NCBI RefSeq assembly: GCF_037198315.1
Contig: NZ_CP144913.1
Location: 2,480,001 to 2,544,000, forward strand
Length of the DNA stretch: 64,000 bases
DNA from: Janibacter sp. A1S7
GTDB taxonomy: Bacteria > Actinomycetota > Actinomycetes > Actinomycetales > Dermatophilaceae
Direction of reading: 5' to 3'
The position numbers were made by a program, and so were the translations under genes. Below the pieces are notes generated by a model that did no database searches, was not told where the DNA came from, and saw nothing but the letters and a program-made list of their open reading frames with translations. Below, piece after piece: positions 57,072 through 64,000 of this stretch (position 1 is the stretch's first letter; every line of letters begins with the position of its first letter).

Positions 57072-58478
57072 TCACATGTCGCTGCCCTCGAGCAGATCGG
57101 TCACCAACGCCGCGATCGGGCTGCGCTCGCTGCGGGTGAGGGTGACGTGCGAGAAGAGCGGGTGCCCCTTGAGCGTCTCGATGACCGCCGCGACCCCGTC
57201 GTGGCGACCGACGCGCAGGTTGTCGCGCTGGGCCACGTCGTGGGTGAGGACGATCTTGGAGTTCTGTCCGATGCGGGACATCACGGTCAGCAGGACATTG
57301 CGCTCCAGACTCTGTGCCTCGTCGACGATGACGAAGGCGTCGTGGAGGCTGCGGCCGCGGATGTGGGTCAGCGGCAGGACCTCGAGCATGTCGCGGTCGA
57401 GGATCTCCTCGACGACCTCCGTGGACACCACCGCGCCGAGGGTGTCGTGGACGGCCTGCGCCCACGGCCCCATCTTCTCGCTCTCGCTGCCCGGCAGGTA
57501 GCCCAGCTCCTGGCCACCGACGGCGTACAGCGGTCGGAAGACGATGACCTTGCGGTGCTGGCGCCGCTCCATGACCGCCTCGAGACCGGCGCACATCGCC
57601 AGCGCGCTCTTGCCCGTGCCGGCGCGCCCACCGAGGCTGACGATGCCGACGTCGGGGTCGAGCAGCAGGTCGAGGGCGATCCGCTGCTCGGCCGAGCGGC
57701 CGTGCAGGCCGAAGGCGTCCCGGTCGCCGCGTACCAGCCGCACCTGCTTGTCCGCGCCCACCCGGCCCAGGGCGTTGCCACGCTCGGAGATGATCTTCAA
57801 CCCCGTGTGGCAGGGCATCTCCGCGGCGGCGAGATTCTCCACCCGCCCGGTCTGGTAGAGGTGGTCGACCTCCCCACCGCTCAGCTCCAGCTCGGCCATC
57901 CCGGTCCAGCCGGAATCCGCCCGGGTCTGCTCGTGGCGGTACTCCTGCGCGTCCAGACCCACGGCGGAGGCCTTGACCCGCATCGGCAGGTCCTTGGAGA
58001 CGATCGTGACGTCGGCGCCCTCCAGGGAGAGGCTCGTGGCCACCGCGAGGATGCGGGTGTCGTTGTCGCCGAGCCTGAACCCCGAGGGCAGAACCTGCGG
58101 GTCGGTGTGGTTGAGCTCGACGCGCAGGGTCCCGCCGTCGCCGCCGACCTCGACCGGCGCGTCGAGGCGGCCGGCCTTGACCCGCAGGTCGTCGAGGAGA
58201 CGCAACGCGGTGCGCGCGAAGTAGCCGAGCTCCGGGTGGTGTCGCTTGCCCTCGAGCTCGGTCACGACGACGACCGGCAGGACCACCTCGTGCTCCTTGA
58301 AGCGCAGCACCGCCCTCGGATCCGAGAGCAGGACCGAGGTGTCGACGACGTAGGTGCGACGTCCTTCGTCCCGGGGCGGGAGGGGCACTGGATCAACAGC
58401 AGCATCGGCCCCTGGGTCGAGCACGCTCCCGGCTTGCGTGCCTGAGGGGGTGACGGTCGGGGTCATCAGGTCGTCCAC
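57072..58478 (-). CDS. phoH2: PhoH2-type PIN-domain/RNA helicase protein
   Basis: A 468-aa fusion of an N-terminal PIN ribonuclease domain ([19 protein letters not shown] near 32-50, with further acidic residues at VTELEGKR and [11 protein letters not shown]) and a C-terminal PhoH ATPase (Walker [13 protein letters not shown], Walker [13 protein letters not shown]). Mycobacterial PhoH2 unwinds and cleaves RNA. Start GTG 58478 has GAGGAG six bases upstream and is preferred to the ATG five codons later. The 370-base region upstream (58479-58848) holds no gene. Confidence 0.92.
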   Translation of the reverse strand: MDDLMTPTVTPSGTQAGSVLDPGADAAVDPVPLPPRDEGRRTYVVDTSVLLSDPRAVLRFKEHEVVLPVVVVTELEGKRHHPELGYFARTALRLLDDLRVKAGRLDAPVEVGGDGGTLRVELNHTDPQVLPSGFRLGDNDTRILAVATSLSLEGADVTIVSKDLPMRVKASAVGLDAQEYRHEQTRADSGWTGMAELELSGGEVDHLYQTGRVENLAAAEMPCHTGLKIISERGNALGRVGADKQVRLVRGDRDAFGLHGRSAEQRIALDLLLDPDVGIVSLGGRAGTGKSALAMCAGLEAVMERRQHRKVIVFRPLYAVGGQELGYLPGSESEKMGPWAQAVHDTLGAVVSTEVVEEILDRDMLEVLPLTHIRGRSLHDAFVIVDEAQSLERNVLLTVMSRIGQNSKIVLTHDVAQRDNLRVGRHDGVAAVIETLKGHPLFSHVTLTRSERSPIAALVTDLLEGSDM

Positions 58479-58848
58479 GTCTTCTCCTCGTCGGCGCCGC
58501 GCCGGGCAGGCGCGTGCGCGCCTACTCTCGGTACTGGTGCCGGGATGGAACCCGAGGCATGGGAAGGGGCCGCGATCGGCTCCTCCTGCGCAGCAGCAGC
58601 CCCATGTCGGCCTTCCCGTCAGGGCCGCGGGGTGCGACCCGTCAGGCATCACGCTAGGACCGATCCACAGCGGCACGCGGATGTGCCACGGCGTGTCCAC
58701 CGATGCCACGAACGATTCACGTCGCGGTGACCTCATTCGCCACGCCTGTCACTCCTGCCCCACAGGCCCCTCCCCTTCGCACGAGCCCAAGCAGCTGCGA
58801 AGGGACGGGGGCCGGGCCGCGCAGGAGCCCACGCAGTCGCGAAGGGGG
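58479..58848. other. Gene-free region between phoH2 and the prenyl transferase gene
   Basis: About 370 bases with no supported coding frame. It must hold the phoH2 promoter (minus strand). Near the prenyl transferase end are two imperfect 30-base repeats (about 58773-58804 and 58815-58847), the first forming a good hairpin. The rest shows no tRNA-, riboswitch- or repeat-like structure that I recognise; a long 5' leader for phoH2 is possible. Confidence 0.6.
58773..58804 (-). terminator. Hairpin downstream of the prenyl transferase gene
   Basis: CCCTTCGCA (58773-58781) pairs perfectly with TGCGAAGGG (58796-58804) around a 14-base loop, 45 bases after the uppS stop. A degenerate second copy of the same unit lies next to it (58815-58847). 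Likely the terminator of uppS. Confidence 0.6.
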
Positions 58849-59604
58849 TCAGCCCCCGAAGCGCCGGTGCCGGTCGGCGTACGAGCGCAGGGCGCGCAGG
58901 AAGTCGACCCGACGGAACTCGGGCCAGTGGACCTCGCAGAAGTAGTACTCGCTGTGCGCGGACTGCCACAGCAGGAAGCCGGAGAGCCGTTGCTCGCCCG
59001 AGGTGCGGATGACGAGGTCGGGGTCGGGCTGGCCCTTGGTGTACAGGTGGTCACCGATGTCCTCGGACGTCAGCTCCGCGGCAACCTCGTCGAGAGTCGC
59101 CCCCTCCTCGGCCCGGGCGCGCAGCAGCGACCGCACCGCATCCGAGATCTCCTGCCGCCCCCCGTAGCCGACCGCGACGTTGACGACGAGCCCGTCGACC
59201 GCCGCCGTCTCCCCCTCGGCCCGGCGCAGCGCCGCTGCCGTCTGCTCGGGCAGCAGCTCCAGCGCCCCGGCCGGATGCAGCTGCCACCGACCGACCGACG
59301 CCAGGTCCGCCACGAGACCCTCGATGATCCGCAGCAGGTGGTCGAGTTCCTCCGGGGTGCGGGTCAGGTTGTCGGTCGAGAGCAGCCAGAGGGTGACCAC
59401 CTCGACGCCCGCGTCCTCGCACCACTCCAGGAAGCTGGCGATGTTGGCCGCACCGGCCCGGTGCCCGTCATCGGCATTGCGTCCACGCGCCTTGGCGAAC
59501 CGGCGGTTGCCGTCCACGATCATCCCCACGTGTCGCGGCACGGAGTCGCGGTTGAGCTGCCGGACGAGACGTCGCTCGTAGGCGCTGTAGAGCGGGTTGC
59601 GCAC
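58849..59604 (-). CDS. uppS: cis-Prenyl transferase (undecaprenyl/Z-FPP synthase family)
   Basis: A 251-aa cis-prenyltransferase. HVGMIVDGNRRFAKARG (near 24-40, catalytic Asp in DGNRR) is the isopentenyl-diphosphate/allyl site, and TSGEQRLSGFLLWQSAHSEYYFCEVHWPEFRRVDFLRAL is the C-terminal signature. LWLLSTDNLTR resembles the Rv1086-like Z,E-farnesyl diphosphate synthase of mycobacteria, so it may make the short C15 primer rather than the full C50/C55 chain. GTG 59604 has GGAAGGA upstream. It is divergent from trhA. Confidence 0.9.
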   Translation of the reverse strand: MRNPLYSAYERRLVRQLNRDSVPRHVGMIVDGNRRFAKARGRNADDGHRAGAANIASFLEWCEDAGVEVVTLWLLSTDNLTRTPEELDHLLRIIEGLVADLASVGRWQLHPAGALELLPEQTAAALRRAEGETAAVDGLVVNVAVGYGGRQEISDAVRSLLRARAEEGATLDEVAAELTSEDIGDHLYTKGQPDPDLVIRTSGEQRLSGFLLWQSAHSEYYFCEVHWPEFRRVDFLRALRSYADRHRRFGG

Positions 59605-59699
59605 TCGCTGTCCTTCCCGTGGCGCGATGTCGACGCAGACAACCTACCGCCGTCGCCGGTGTCCGACCCCACACGGGACCCCACGGTCCGACGATGGCG

Positions 59700-59724
59700 A
59701 ACCTACGCAGGCGTAAGTTACCGT
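59700..59724 (+). promoter_or_regulatory. TetR-type palindromic operator over the trhA promoter
   Basis: AACCTACGC-AG-GCGTAAGTT (59700-59719) is an inverted repeat with a single mismatch. It abuts and shares one base with the -10 hexamer TACCGT (59719-59724), which lies six bases before the trhA start, so a bound protein would block RNA polymerase. The shape suits a TetR-family repressor; which one is unknown. It lies between divergent uppS and trhA. Confidence 0.65.
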
Positions 59725-59730
59725 GGACTG

Positions 59731-60477
59731 ATGGAGTCCCCCCGCACCACGGAGTCGCGCCGCAGCGAGACCCGCCGCAGCGAGATCAAGGAGTTGGCCA
59801 CCGACGTCGGTGAGCACGCCCACGCCTTCGTCGAAGCGGTCAAGCCCCATCTGCGCGGCTGGCTCCATCTGGTCATGGCGCCACTGGCGCTCATCGGAGG
59901 ACTCATCCTCACCTCGACGGCCCCCACCCAAGGGGGCCGACTCGCGGCCATGATCTTCACCCTGACCGCCGGACTCCTCTTCGCGACCTCGGCGATCTAC
60001 CATCGTGGCCACTGGGGCGCCCGCATGGGCGGGGCACTGCGACGGTGGGACCACGCGAACATCTTCCTGATCATCGCCGGCAGCTACACCCCCTTCGCGC
60101 TGATGCTCCCGCGTGAGCAGGCGGCCACGCTGCTCGGCACCGTCTGGACCGGCGCGATCCTGGGCGTGGTCTTCCGGGTGTTCTGGGTCGACGCGCCCCG
60201 CTGGCTGTACGTACCCGTCTACCTGGCGCTCGGATTCGTCGCCGTGTTCTACATCAAGCCGCTGCTCACCCACGGCGGGTGGACGATCCTCGCCTTCGTC
60301 ATCGCCGGTGGAGCGCTCTACACCGCCGGCGCGGTCGTCTACGGGATCAAGCGACCCAACCCGTCACCGCGATGGTTCGGCTTCCACGAGATCTTCCACG
60401 CCCTGACCGTGCTGGCCTTCATCTCACACTTCGTCGCCGCGACGCTGGCCCTCTTCGGGCCCATCGCCCAGACCTGA
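59731..60477 (+). CDS. trhA: Hemolysin III family / TrhA-like membrane protein
   Basis: A 248-aa seven-helix membrane protein of the hemolysin III (YqfA/TrhA, PAQR-like) family. SAIYHRGHWG after helix 2, the RRWDHANIFLIIAGSYTPFAL segment (near 110-130) and the late [19 protein letters not shown] carry the conserved His/Asp metal-site residues. In E. coli and Bacillus, TrhA-type proteins affect membrane fluidity and are tied to fatty-acid regulators. ATG 59731 follows TACCGT by six bases, and a palindromic operator overlaps the promoter. Its 3' end overlaps the convergent small membrane protein gene by 54 bases. Confidence 0.9.
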   Translation: MESPRTTESRRSETRRSEIKELATDVGEHAHAFVEAVKPHLRGWLHLVMAPLALIGGLILTSTAPTQGGRLAAMIFTLTAGLLFATSAIYHRGHWGARMGGALRRWDHANIFLIIAGSYTPFALMLPREQAATLLGTVWTGAILGVVFRVFWVDAPRWLYVPVYLALGFVAVFYIKPLLTHGGWTILAFVIAGGALYTAGAVVYGIKRPNPSPRWFGFHEIFHALTVLAFISHFVAATLALFGPIAQT

Positions 60478-60702
60478 GTCCCGCTCCCGGGTCGGCTGCC
60501 CGGCGGTCTCCCCCGGCCCCGGATTCGTCGGCGCGTCCCGGACCTGCCCCTGCTCCCGCTGCTCCTCCGCCCGCTCGGCGAGGTTCATCCGCCGCATCCG
60601 CGTGAACATGCTGCGCATCAGCAGCCACAGCGCGACGGCGAGGAAGAAGAACGCGACGAAGGCGAGGAACCCCGGCCCCACCTCGGTGCTCGGCGCGCTC
60701 AT
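60424..60702 (-). CDS. Small single-span membrane protein downstream of mca
   Basis: A 92-aa protein: a short N-terminus, one membrane span (about 11-31, [19 protein letters not shown]), then a charged cytoplasmic tail rich in Arg, Glu, Gln and Gly. No known family. ATG 60702 overlaps the mca stop as ATGA, so the two are translated together, which supports it as a real gene. The last 54 bases run antisense to the 3' end of trhA. In other actinomycetes a small membrane protein often follows mca; its role is unknown. Confidence 0.75.
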   Translation of the reverse strand: MSAPSTEVGPGFLAFVAFFFLAVALWLLMRSMFTRMRRMNLAERAEEQREQGQVRDAPTNPGPGETAGQPTRERDSGLGDGPEEGQRRGDEV

Positions 60703-61649
60703 GACCACTCCTTCACTGTCGGGGCGACGCGGTCGTCACGCAGCAGTTCCAGGTCCGACCGGCCGGCGAGCGCGTCGGCCTCGGCCAGCGAGCTCGGGAT
60801 GCCCGCGAAGAGGTCGTCCTCGTCGTCATCGGTCGCGACATGGCTCATCGCGAGCTCGTACTCCTCCGTCGGCCAGATCTCCGCCTGCAGGGAGTTGGGC
60901 ACGGCGAAGAAGAACCCGTCCGGGTCGACCTGCGTCGCGTGCGCGCGCAGGGCGTCGTCACGCAGGTCGAAGTAGTCCGCCGCGTGCACCCGCGTGGTCA
61001 CGTTGCGCTGCGGCCGCTTGCCGGCACGCTCGAGCCAGTCGACGAAGGGGGACTCCTTCCCCCGGGCGAGCAGCGCCTCGTGGAAGGCCTCGAAGCGGGC
61101 CCGGGTGAACCCGCCGTTGTAGTAGAGCTTCAACGGCTGCCACGGCTCACCCGCGTGCGGGAACCGATCCGGGTCACCGGCGGCCTCGAAGGCCGCGACG
61201 GAGACCCGGTGGGTCATCACGTGGTCAGGGTGGGGATAGCCGCCGTTCTCGTCGTACGTGGTGACCACGTGCGGACGGAAACGGCGGATCTCGCGCACGA
61301 GCGCCTCGGTCGCGACGTCCAGCGGCTCCAGGTAGAAGCAGCCGCGCGGCAGGGGCGGCAGGGGGTCCCCCTCGGGCAGGCCCGAGTCGACGAAGCCCAG
61401 CCAGGACTGCTGGACGCCGAGGACCTGGCGAGCGGCCTCCATCTCGTCACGACGCACCTGGGAGATGTCGCGCAGGATGTGCGGGTCGTCCTTGAGCTTG
61501 GGGTTGAGGACGTCGCCGCGTTCGCCGCCGGTGCACGTGACGACGAGGACCTCCGCGCCCTCACGGACGTACTTGGCCGTCGTCGCCGCTCCCTTGCTCG
61601 ACTCGTCGTCGGGATGGGCGTGCACGGCCATGAGCCTGAGTGCTTCCAC
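60699..61649 (-). CDS. mca: Mycothiol S-conjugate amidase
   Basis: Zinc amidase that cleaves mycothiol S-conjugates so the toxin leaves as a mercapturic acid (316 aa). [24 protein letters not shown] is the family start (His-Pro-Asp-Asp metal site near residues 11-14), [12 protein letters not shown] and the second metal His in [16 protein letters not shown] are intact. These motifs separate Mca from MshB and show this organism uses mycothiol. GTG 61649 is the chosen start. Followed by a small membrane protein; the divergent neighbour is a DUF4307 protein. Confidence 0.95.
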   Translation of the reverse strand: MEALRLMAVHAHPDDESSKGAATTAKYVREGAEVLVVTCTGGERGDVLNPKLKDDPHILRDISQVRRDEMEAARQVLGVQQSWLGFVDSGLPEGDPLPPLPRGCFYLEPLDVATEALVREIRRFRPHVVTTYDENGGYPHPDHVMTHRVSVAAFEAAGDPDRFPHAGEPWQPLKLYYNGGFTRARFEAFHEALLARGKESPFVDWLERAGKRPQRNVTTRVHAADYFDLRDDALRAHATQVDPDGFFFAVPNSLQAEIWPTEEYELAMSHVATDDDEDDLFAGIPSSLAEADALAGRSDLELLRDDRVAPTVKEWS

Positions 61650-61714
61650 GGGTGTGTCCTCCCGGACAGGTGTGTGCCGCGCGGGCCGGTGTGCCGCCGC
61701 GGTCTGGTGTCACG

Positions 61715-61732
61715 GACAATGGAGGCATTGTC
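61715..61732. promoter_or_regulatory. Perfect GACAATG-N4-CATTGTC palindrome between mca and the DUF4307 gene
   Basis: GACAATG (61715-61721) and CATTGTC (61726-61732) are perfectly complementary around GAGG, in the 146-base divergent intergenic region. It suggests an operator acting on one or both genes. The ACAATG/CATTGT arms also resemble -10 hexamers, so it could instead be a back-to-back promoter. Confidence 0.5.
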
Positions 61733-61795
61733 TCACCGAGCACCCGGCGCCCTCCACACGACTGGCGACCGGCCCCCTTCGCCCGCAGGAGAAGC

Positions 61796-62218
61796 ATGAG
61801 CACCGACGCGCAGGAACCCCACCACTGGGACCCCGAGCGCGAGGAGGCCGCAGCGGAGGCCGACCCCGATCGCGGCAGTCGACGGTGGTGGGCCATCGGC
61901 ACGGTCCTGGTCGCCGTGGCCGTGGCGTTGACGGTGTGGTTCGGCGTCTCGAGCACGCAGGACGCGGTCACCGCGACCGATGTCGGCTTCGAGCACACCG
62001 GTGAGCGGGAGATCACGATGATCTTCGACCTGACCCGCAAGCCGGGTACGACGGTCTCCTGCACGATCACCGCCATGGACGGGGACTACGGACGGGTCGG
62101 TACGGCCCAGCACGAGGTCCCGGCGAGCCGGGAGCGCACGACCCGCGTCAGGGCCGCTGTGCGCACCACGACTCCGGCCGTCACCGCGACCGTCCAGCAG
62201 TGCTCGGCTGTGGATTGA
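61796..62218 (+). CDS. DUF4307 membrane-anchored protein
   Basis: A 140-aa protein: an acidic cytoplasmic start (about 1-30), one membrane span (about 35-55, WWAIGTVLVAVAVALTVWFGV), then an extracytoplasmic beta-rich domain with FDLTRKPGTTVSCTITAMDGDYGRVG and RVRAAVRTTTPAVTATVQQCSAVD. This layout is the DUF4307 family, found next to mca and greA in many actinomycetes; function unknown. AGGAGAAG precedes ATG 61796. Confidence 0.85.
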   Translation: MSTDAQEPHHWDPEREEAAAEADPDRGSRRWWAIGTVLVAVAVALTVWFGVSSTQDAVTATDVGFEHTGEREITMIFDLTRKPGTTVSCTITAMDGDYGRVGTAQHEVPASRERTTRVRAAVRTTTPAVTATVQQCSAVD

Positions 62219-62268
62219 TATCTGCATCCGACGGTTTTGGCGTTAGACTGGGGTCACACGCAACCGTG

Positions 62269-62293
62269 GGTCTGGACCGATTGGGTCCAGACC
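62269..62293 (+). terminator. Hairpin in the greA leader (attenuator or DUF4307 terminator)
   Basis: GGTCTGGACC (62269-62278) pairs perfectly with 62284-62293 around GATTG and is followed by TTTG. It lies 92 bases before the greA start. TAGACT (62244-62249) would place a transcription start just before it, so it could end a short greA leader RNA; it could equally terminate the DUF4307 gene 50 bases upstream. Confidence 0.6.
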
Positions 62294-62384
62294 TTTGTGC
62301 ATCATCACTCGATTCGATGGCGCGCCACGGTGACCATCCGCGCACGTCCACCCGGCGTCGCCGCGGCCAAGGCAAGGAGTACCC

Positions 62385-62882
62385 GTGACCCAGACCGCGT
62401 CCAACGCGACCTACCTGACCCAGGAGGCCTACGACCGACTGCAGACGGAGCTGCGCGAGCTCTCCGGTCCCGGTCGTGTGGAGATCGCCAAGCGCATCGA
62501 GGCCGCCCGGGAAGAAGGCGACCTCAAGGAGAACGGCGGATACCACGCGGCCAAGGAGGAGCAGGGCAAGATGGAGGCCCGCATCCGCCAGCTGACCCAG
62601 ATCCTGCAGAACGCCTCCGTGGGGGAGGCACCGCCGGACGACGGGGTCGTCGAGCCGGGCATGGTCGTGACCGTCGAGCTCTTCGGTGACGAGGAGACCT
62701 TCCTCCTCGGCTCCCGCGAGATCGCTGACGGCGACGACGCCCTCGACGTCTACTCGGAGCAGTCCCCGATGGGCAAGGCCATCAACGGCCAGAAGGTCGG
62801 CGAGACCCACTCCTACCTCGCACCCACGGGCAAGACGATCGAGGTCAAGATCCTCAAGGCGAAGCCCTACTCGACGTCCTGA
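62385..62882 (+). CDS. greA: Transcription elongation factor GreA
   Basis: Stimulates cleavage of backtracked RNA in RNA polymerase (165 aa). The N-terminal coiled coil has YLTQEAYDRLQTELRELSG and the tip acidic pair in AAREEGDLKENGGYHAAKEEQG (near 42-63), which reaches the active site. The C-terminal domain has VTVELFGDEETFLLGS and SPMGKAINGQKVGE. GTG 62385 has CAAGGAG upstream at proper spacing. A hairpin in the leader may control it. A hairpin terminator follows at 62935-62977. Confidence 0.96.
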   Translation: MTQTASNATYLTQEAYDRLQTELRELSGPGRVEIAKRIEAAREEGDLKENGGYHAAKEEQGKMEARIRQLTQILQNASVGEAPPDDGVVEPGMVVTVELFGDEETFLLGSREIADGDDALDVYSEQSPMGKAINGQKVGETHSYLAPTGKTIEVKILKAKPYSTS

Positions 62883-62934
62883 GGCACCTGACTGCATGGT
62901 CCGCGGGCGAGACGATCGTCCACGGCCACCGCCT

Positions 62935-62977
62935 CGAAGGGGGAGGTCCCGGCACCCCGCCGGAACCTCCCCCTTCG
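62935..62977 (+). terminator. Terminator after greA with inverted CGAAGGGGG pair
   Basis: Arms 62935-62952 and 62960-62977 (18 bases, one mismatch) close a seven-base loop, 53 bases after the greA stop and before the msrA promoter. Both arm ends are the recurring 9-mer. Confidence 0.8.
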
Positions 62978-63034
62978 TCGTGCCGTCACTCCCCGACGAC
63001 GCAGGCCCCTTGCGCGACCTGAGAGAATGGGGAC

Positions 63035-63733
63035 ATGTTCGGTCGTCAGCTCCCGCCCATGCCCACCGCCGAGACCGCCCTGCCCGGTCGCGCGGAGCGG
63101 GCCTTTTCCGTACCGGAGCGCCACCTCGTCCTCGACACCCCGCTCGAGGGACCGTGGCCGCAGGGCACCGAGGTCCTGTACGTCGCGATGGGCTGCTTCT
63201 GGGGTGCCGAGCGCATCTTCTGGCAGATGCCCGGCGTGATCACGACCGCGGCCGGGTACATGGGCGGGTTCACGACCCACCCGACCTACGAGGAGACGTG
63301 CAGCGGGCAGACCGGGCACACCGAGAGCGTCCTGATCGCCTACGACCCGGAGCGCACCCAGCCGGAGCTGCTGCTCAAGGCGTTCTGGGAGAACCATGAC
63401 CCGACGACGCCCAACCGTCAGGGCAACGACGTCGGCACCCAGTACCGCTCGGCGATCTACTGGACGAGCGAGGAGCAGCGCCAGGCCGTCGAAGCGACGG
63501 CGGCGGCCTTCGAGCAGGAGCTGGCACGACACGACCTGCCGGCGATCAGCACCGAGATGCGCCCGGCCAGCGAGGTGGGGCAGTTCTGGTACGCGGAGGA
63601 CTTCCACCAGCAGTACCTCCACCGCAACCCGGCCGGCTACTGCAACCACGGCCCCAACGGCCTCACCTGCCAGGTCGGGATCCTGCGCCAGGACGAGCTG
63701 CCCGCCCAGCAGGACATCGCCCCGCCGACGTAG
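63035..63733 (+). CDS. msrA: Peptide-methionine (S)-S-oxide reductase
   Basis: Repairs oxidised methionine (232 aa). The catalytic Cys is in YVAMGCFWGAERIFW (near 49-63), followed by TAAGYMGGFTTHPTYEETCSGQTGHTE and FWENHDPTTPNRQGNDVGTQYRSAI, all standard. A C-terminal Cys in YCNHGPNGLTCQ may act in recycling. About 40 N-terminal residues precede the core, longer than the minimal enzyme, as in other actinomycete MsrA. ATG 63035 follows GAGAAT by six bases, so the mRNA may be leaderless. Confidence 0.95.
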   Translation: MFGRQLPPMPTAETALPGRAERAFSVPERHLVLDTPLEGPWPQGTEVLYVAMGCFWGAERIFWQMPGVITTAAGYMGGFTTHPTYEETCSGQTGHTESVLIAYDPERTQPELLLKAFWENHDPTTPNRQGNDVGTQYRSAIYWTSEEQRQAVEATAAAFEQELARHDLPAISTEMRPASEVGQFWYAEDFHQQYLHRNPAGYCNHGPNGLTCQVGILRQDELPAQQDIAPPT

Positions 63734-63736
63734 CGG

Positions 63737-64000
63737 TCAACGACCCAGCAGGCGCCGCCACCACGACCGGCGCGACGGGGGTGCGACCGGCTCGGTCGGC
63801 GCGGTCATCGCGCCGGCGCGAGCCCGCTCGGTCCGCAGTTCTCGCCACCGGGCGACCATCTCCTCGACGTCCACGGTCGGAACGACCGGCGGGGAGTACC
63901 TGCCGAGCACCGGACGTCGACGCTCGTCGAGGACGCGCGCGTTGAAGTCGCGCAGCAACTCTCGGACATTGTCCTCGCGGGTCTGCCCGACGAGGGACTG
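63737..64000 (-). CDS. Hypothetical protein, C-terminal part (extends past window end)
   Basis: The frame is open from base 64000 to the stop at 63737 (87 codons seen), reading QSLVGQTREDNVRELLRDFN at the edge, so the start lies outside the window. The visible part is a helical, Arg/Glu-rich segment (VDVEEMVARWRELRTERAR), a Pro-rich linker and a basic WWRRLLGR end that may contact membrane or nucleic acid. I do not recognise it. It stops three bases from the convergent msrA stop. Confidence 0.55.
   Translation of the reverse strand, partial: QSLVGQTREDNVRELLRDFNARVLDERRRPVLGRYSPPVVPTVDVEEMVARWRELRTERARAGAMTAPTEPVAPPSRRSWWRRLLGR

Overview
The window comes from a very G+C-rich actinomycete chromosome. 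Four things point to Actinomycetota: a mycothiol S-conjugate amidase (Mca), a WhiB-family iron-sulfur regulator, the MurT/GatD lipid II amidation pair, and the order glmS-acpS-nnr-alr-tsaE/B/rimI/tsaD-groES/EL-whiB-guaB-guaB3-guaA, which is typical of the phylum. Gene content and style fit a Micrococcales relative (for example Intrasporangiaceae), but this placement is inference. I see no rRNA, tRNA, CRISPR array, insertion sequence or prophage; it reads as core chromosome with a few accessory inserts.

Layout. 1-3.8 kb (minus): ribDE behind an FMN riboswitch, then sucCD. 3.9-5.8 kb (plus): a lipase-like hydrolase and an M23 peptidase. 5.9-13.3 kb: PcrA helicase, a methyltransferase, a GNAT protein, a stand-alone LigD-type polymerase, a YbaK-like protein, a TfoX_N protein, a family-5 uracil-DNA glycosylase and a quinone oxidoreductase. 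13.5-17.6 kb: a glycosyltransferase/Nudix/membrane-protein set facing a PIG-L deacetylase/flippase-like pair. 17.6-27.9 kb (minus): gatD-murT-plsC, guaA, a SURF1-like protein with a DUF3817 protein, a GMC oxidoreductase with a semialdehyde dehydrogenase, and guaB3. 28-36 kb: small and mixed genes, an N-terminally truncated antiporter/RCK/zinc-finger gene, guaB facing whiB, a racemase-like gene and serA. 36-44 kb: groES-groEL with two CIRCE operators, a THUMP-like methyltransferase, a GH3 lipoprotein and a ProVWX betaine transporter. 44-53 kb: the t6A operon (tsaE-tsaB-rimI-tsaD) behind alr, an aldo/keto reductase, an ACT protein and nnr. 53-64 kb: acpS, glmS, coaA, a lytic transglycosylase-like protein, PhoH2, a prenyl transferase, a TrhA-like membrane protein, mca, greA and msrA.

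How the genes work together. Several make or remodel the envelope: GlmS, Alr, MurT/GatD, the cis-prenyl transferase, PlsC, the M23 and transglycosylase-like hydrolases and the GH3 lipoprotein. GuaA and GuaB make GMP. RibD/RibE, CoaA, AcpS and Nnr serve cofactors. TsaB/D/E make tRNA t6A. Mca and MsrA handle thiol and oxidative damage.

Two DNA-level patterns stand out. First, about eighteen genes start 6-7 bases after a TANNNT hexamer, the sign of leaderless mRNAs; I used this to choose starts. Second, the 9-mer CGAAGGGGG occurs 34 times in 64 kb, in both orientations (16/18), inside genes in many reading frames and also as inverted pairs forming terminators. That resembles the DNA-uptake sequences of Pasteurellaceae and Neisseriaceae and is the most interesting signal here.
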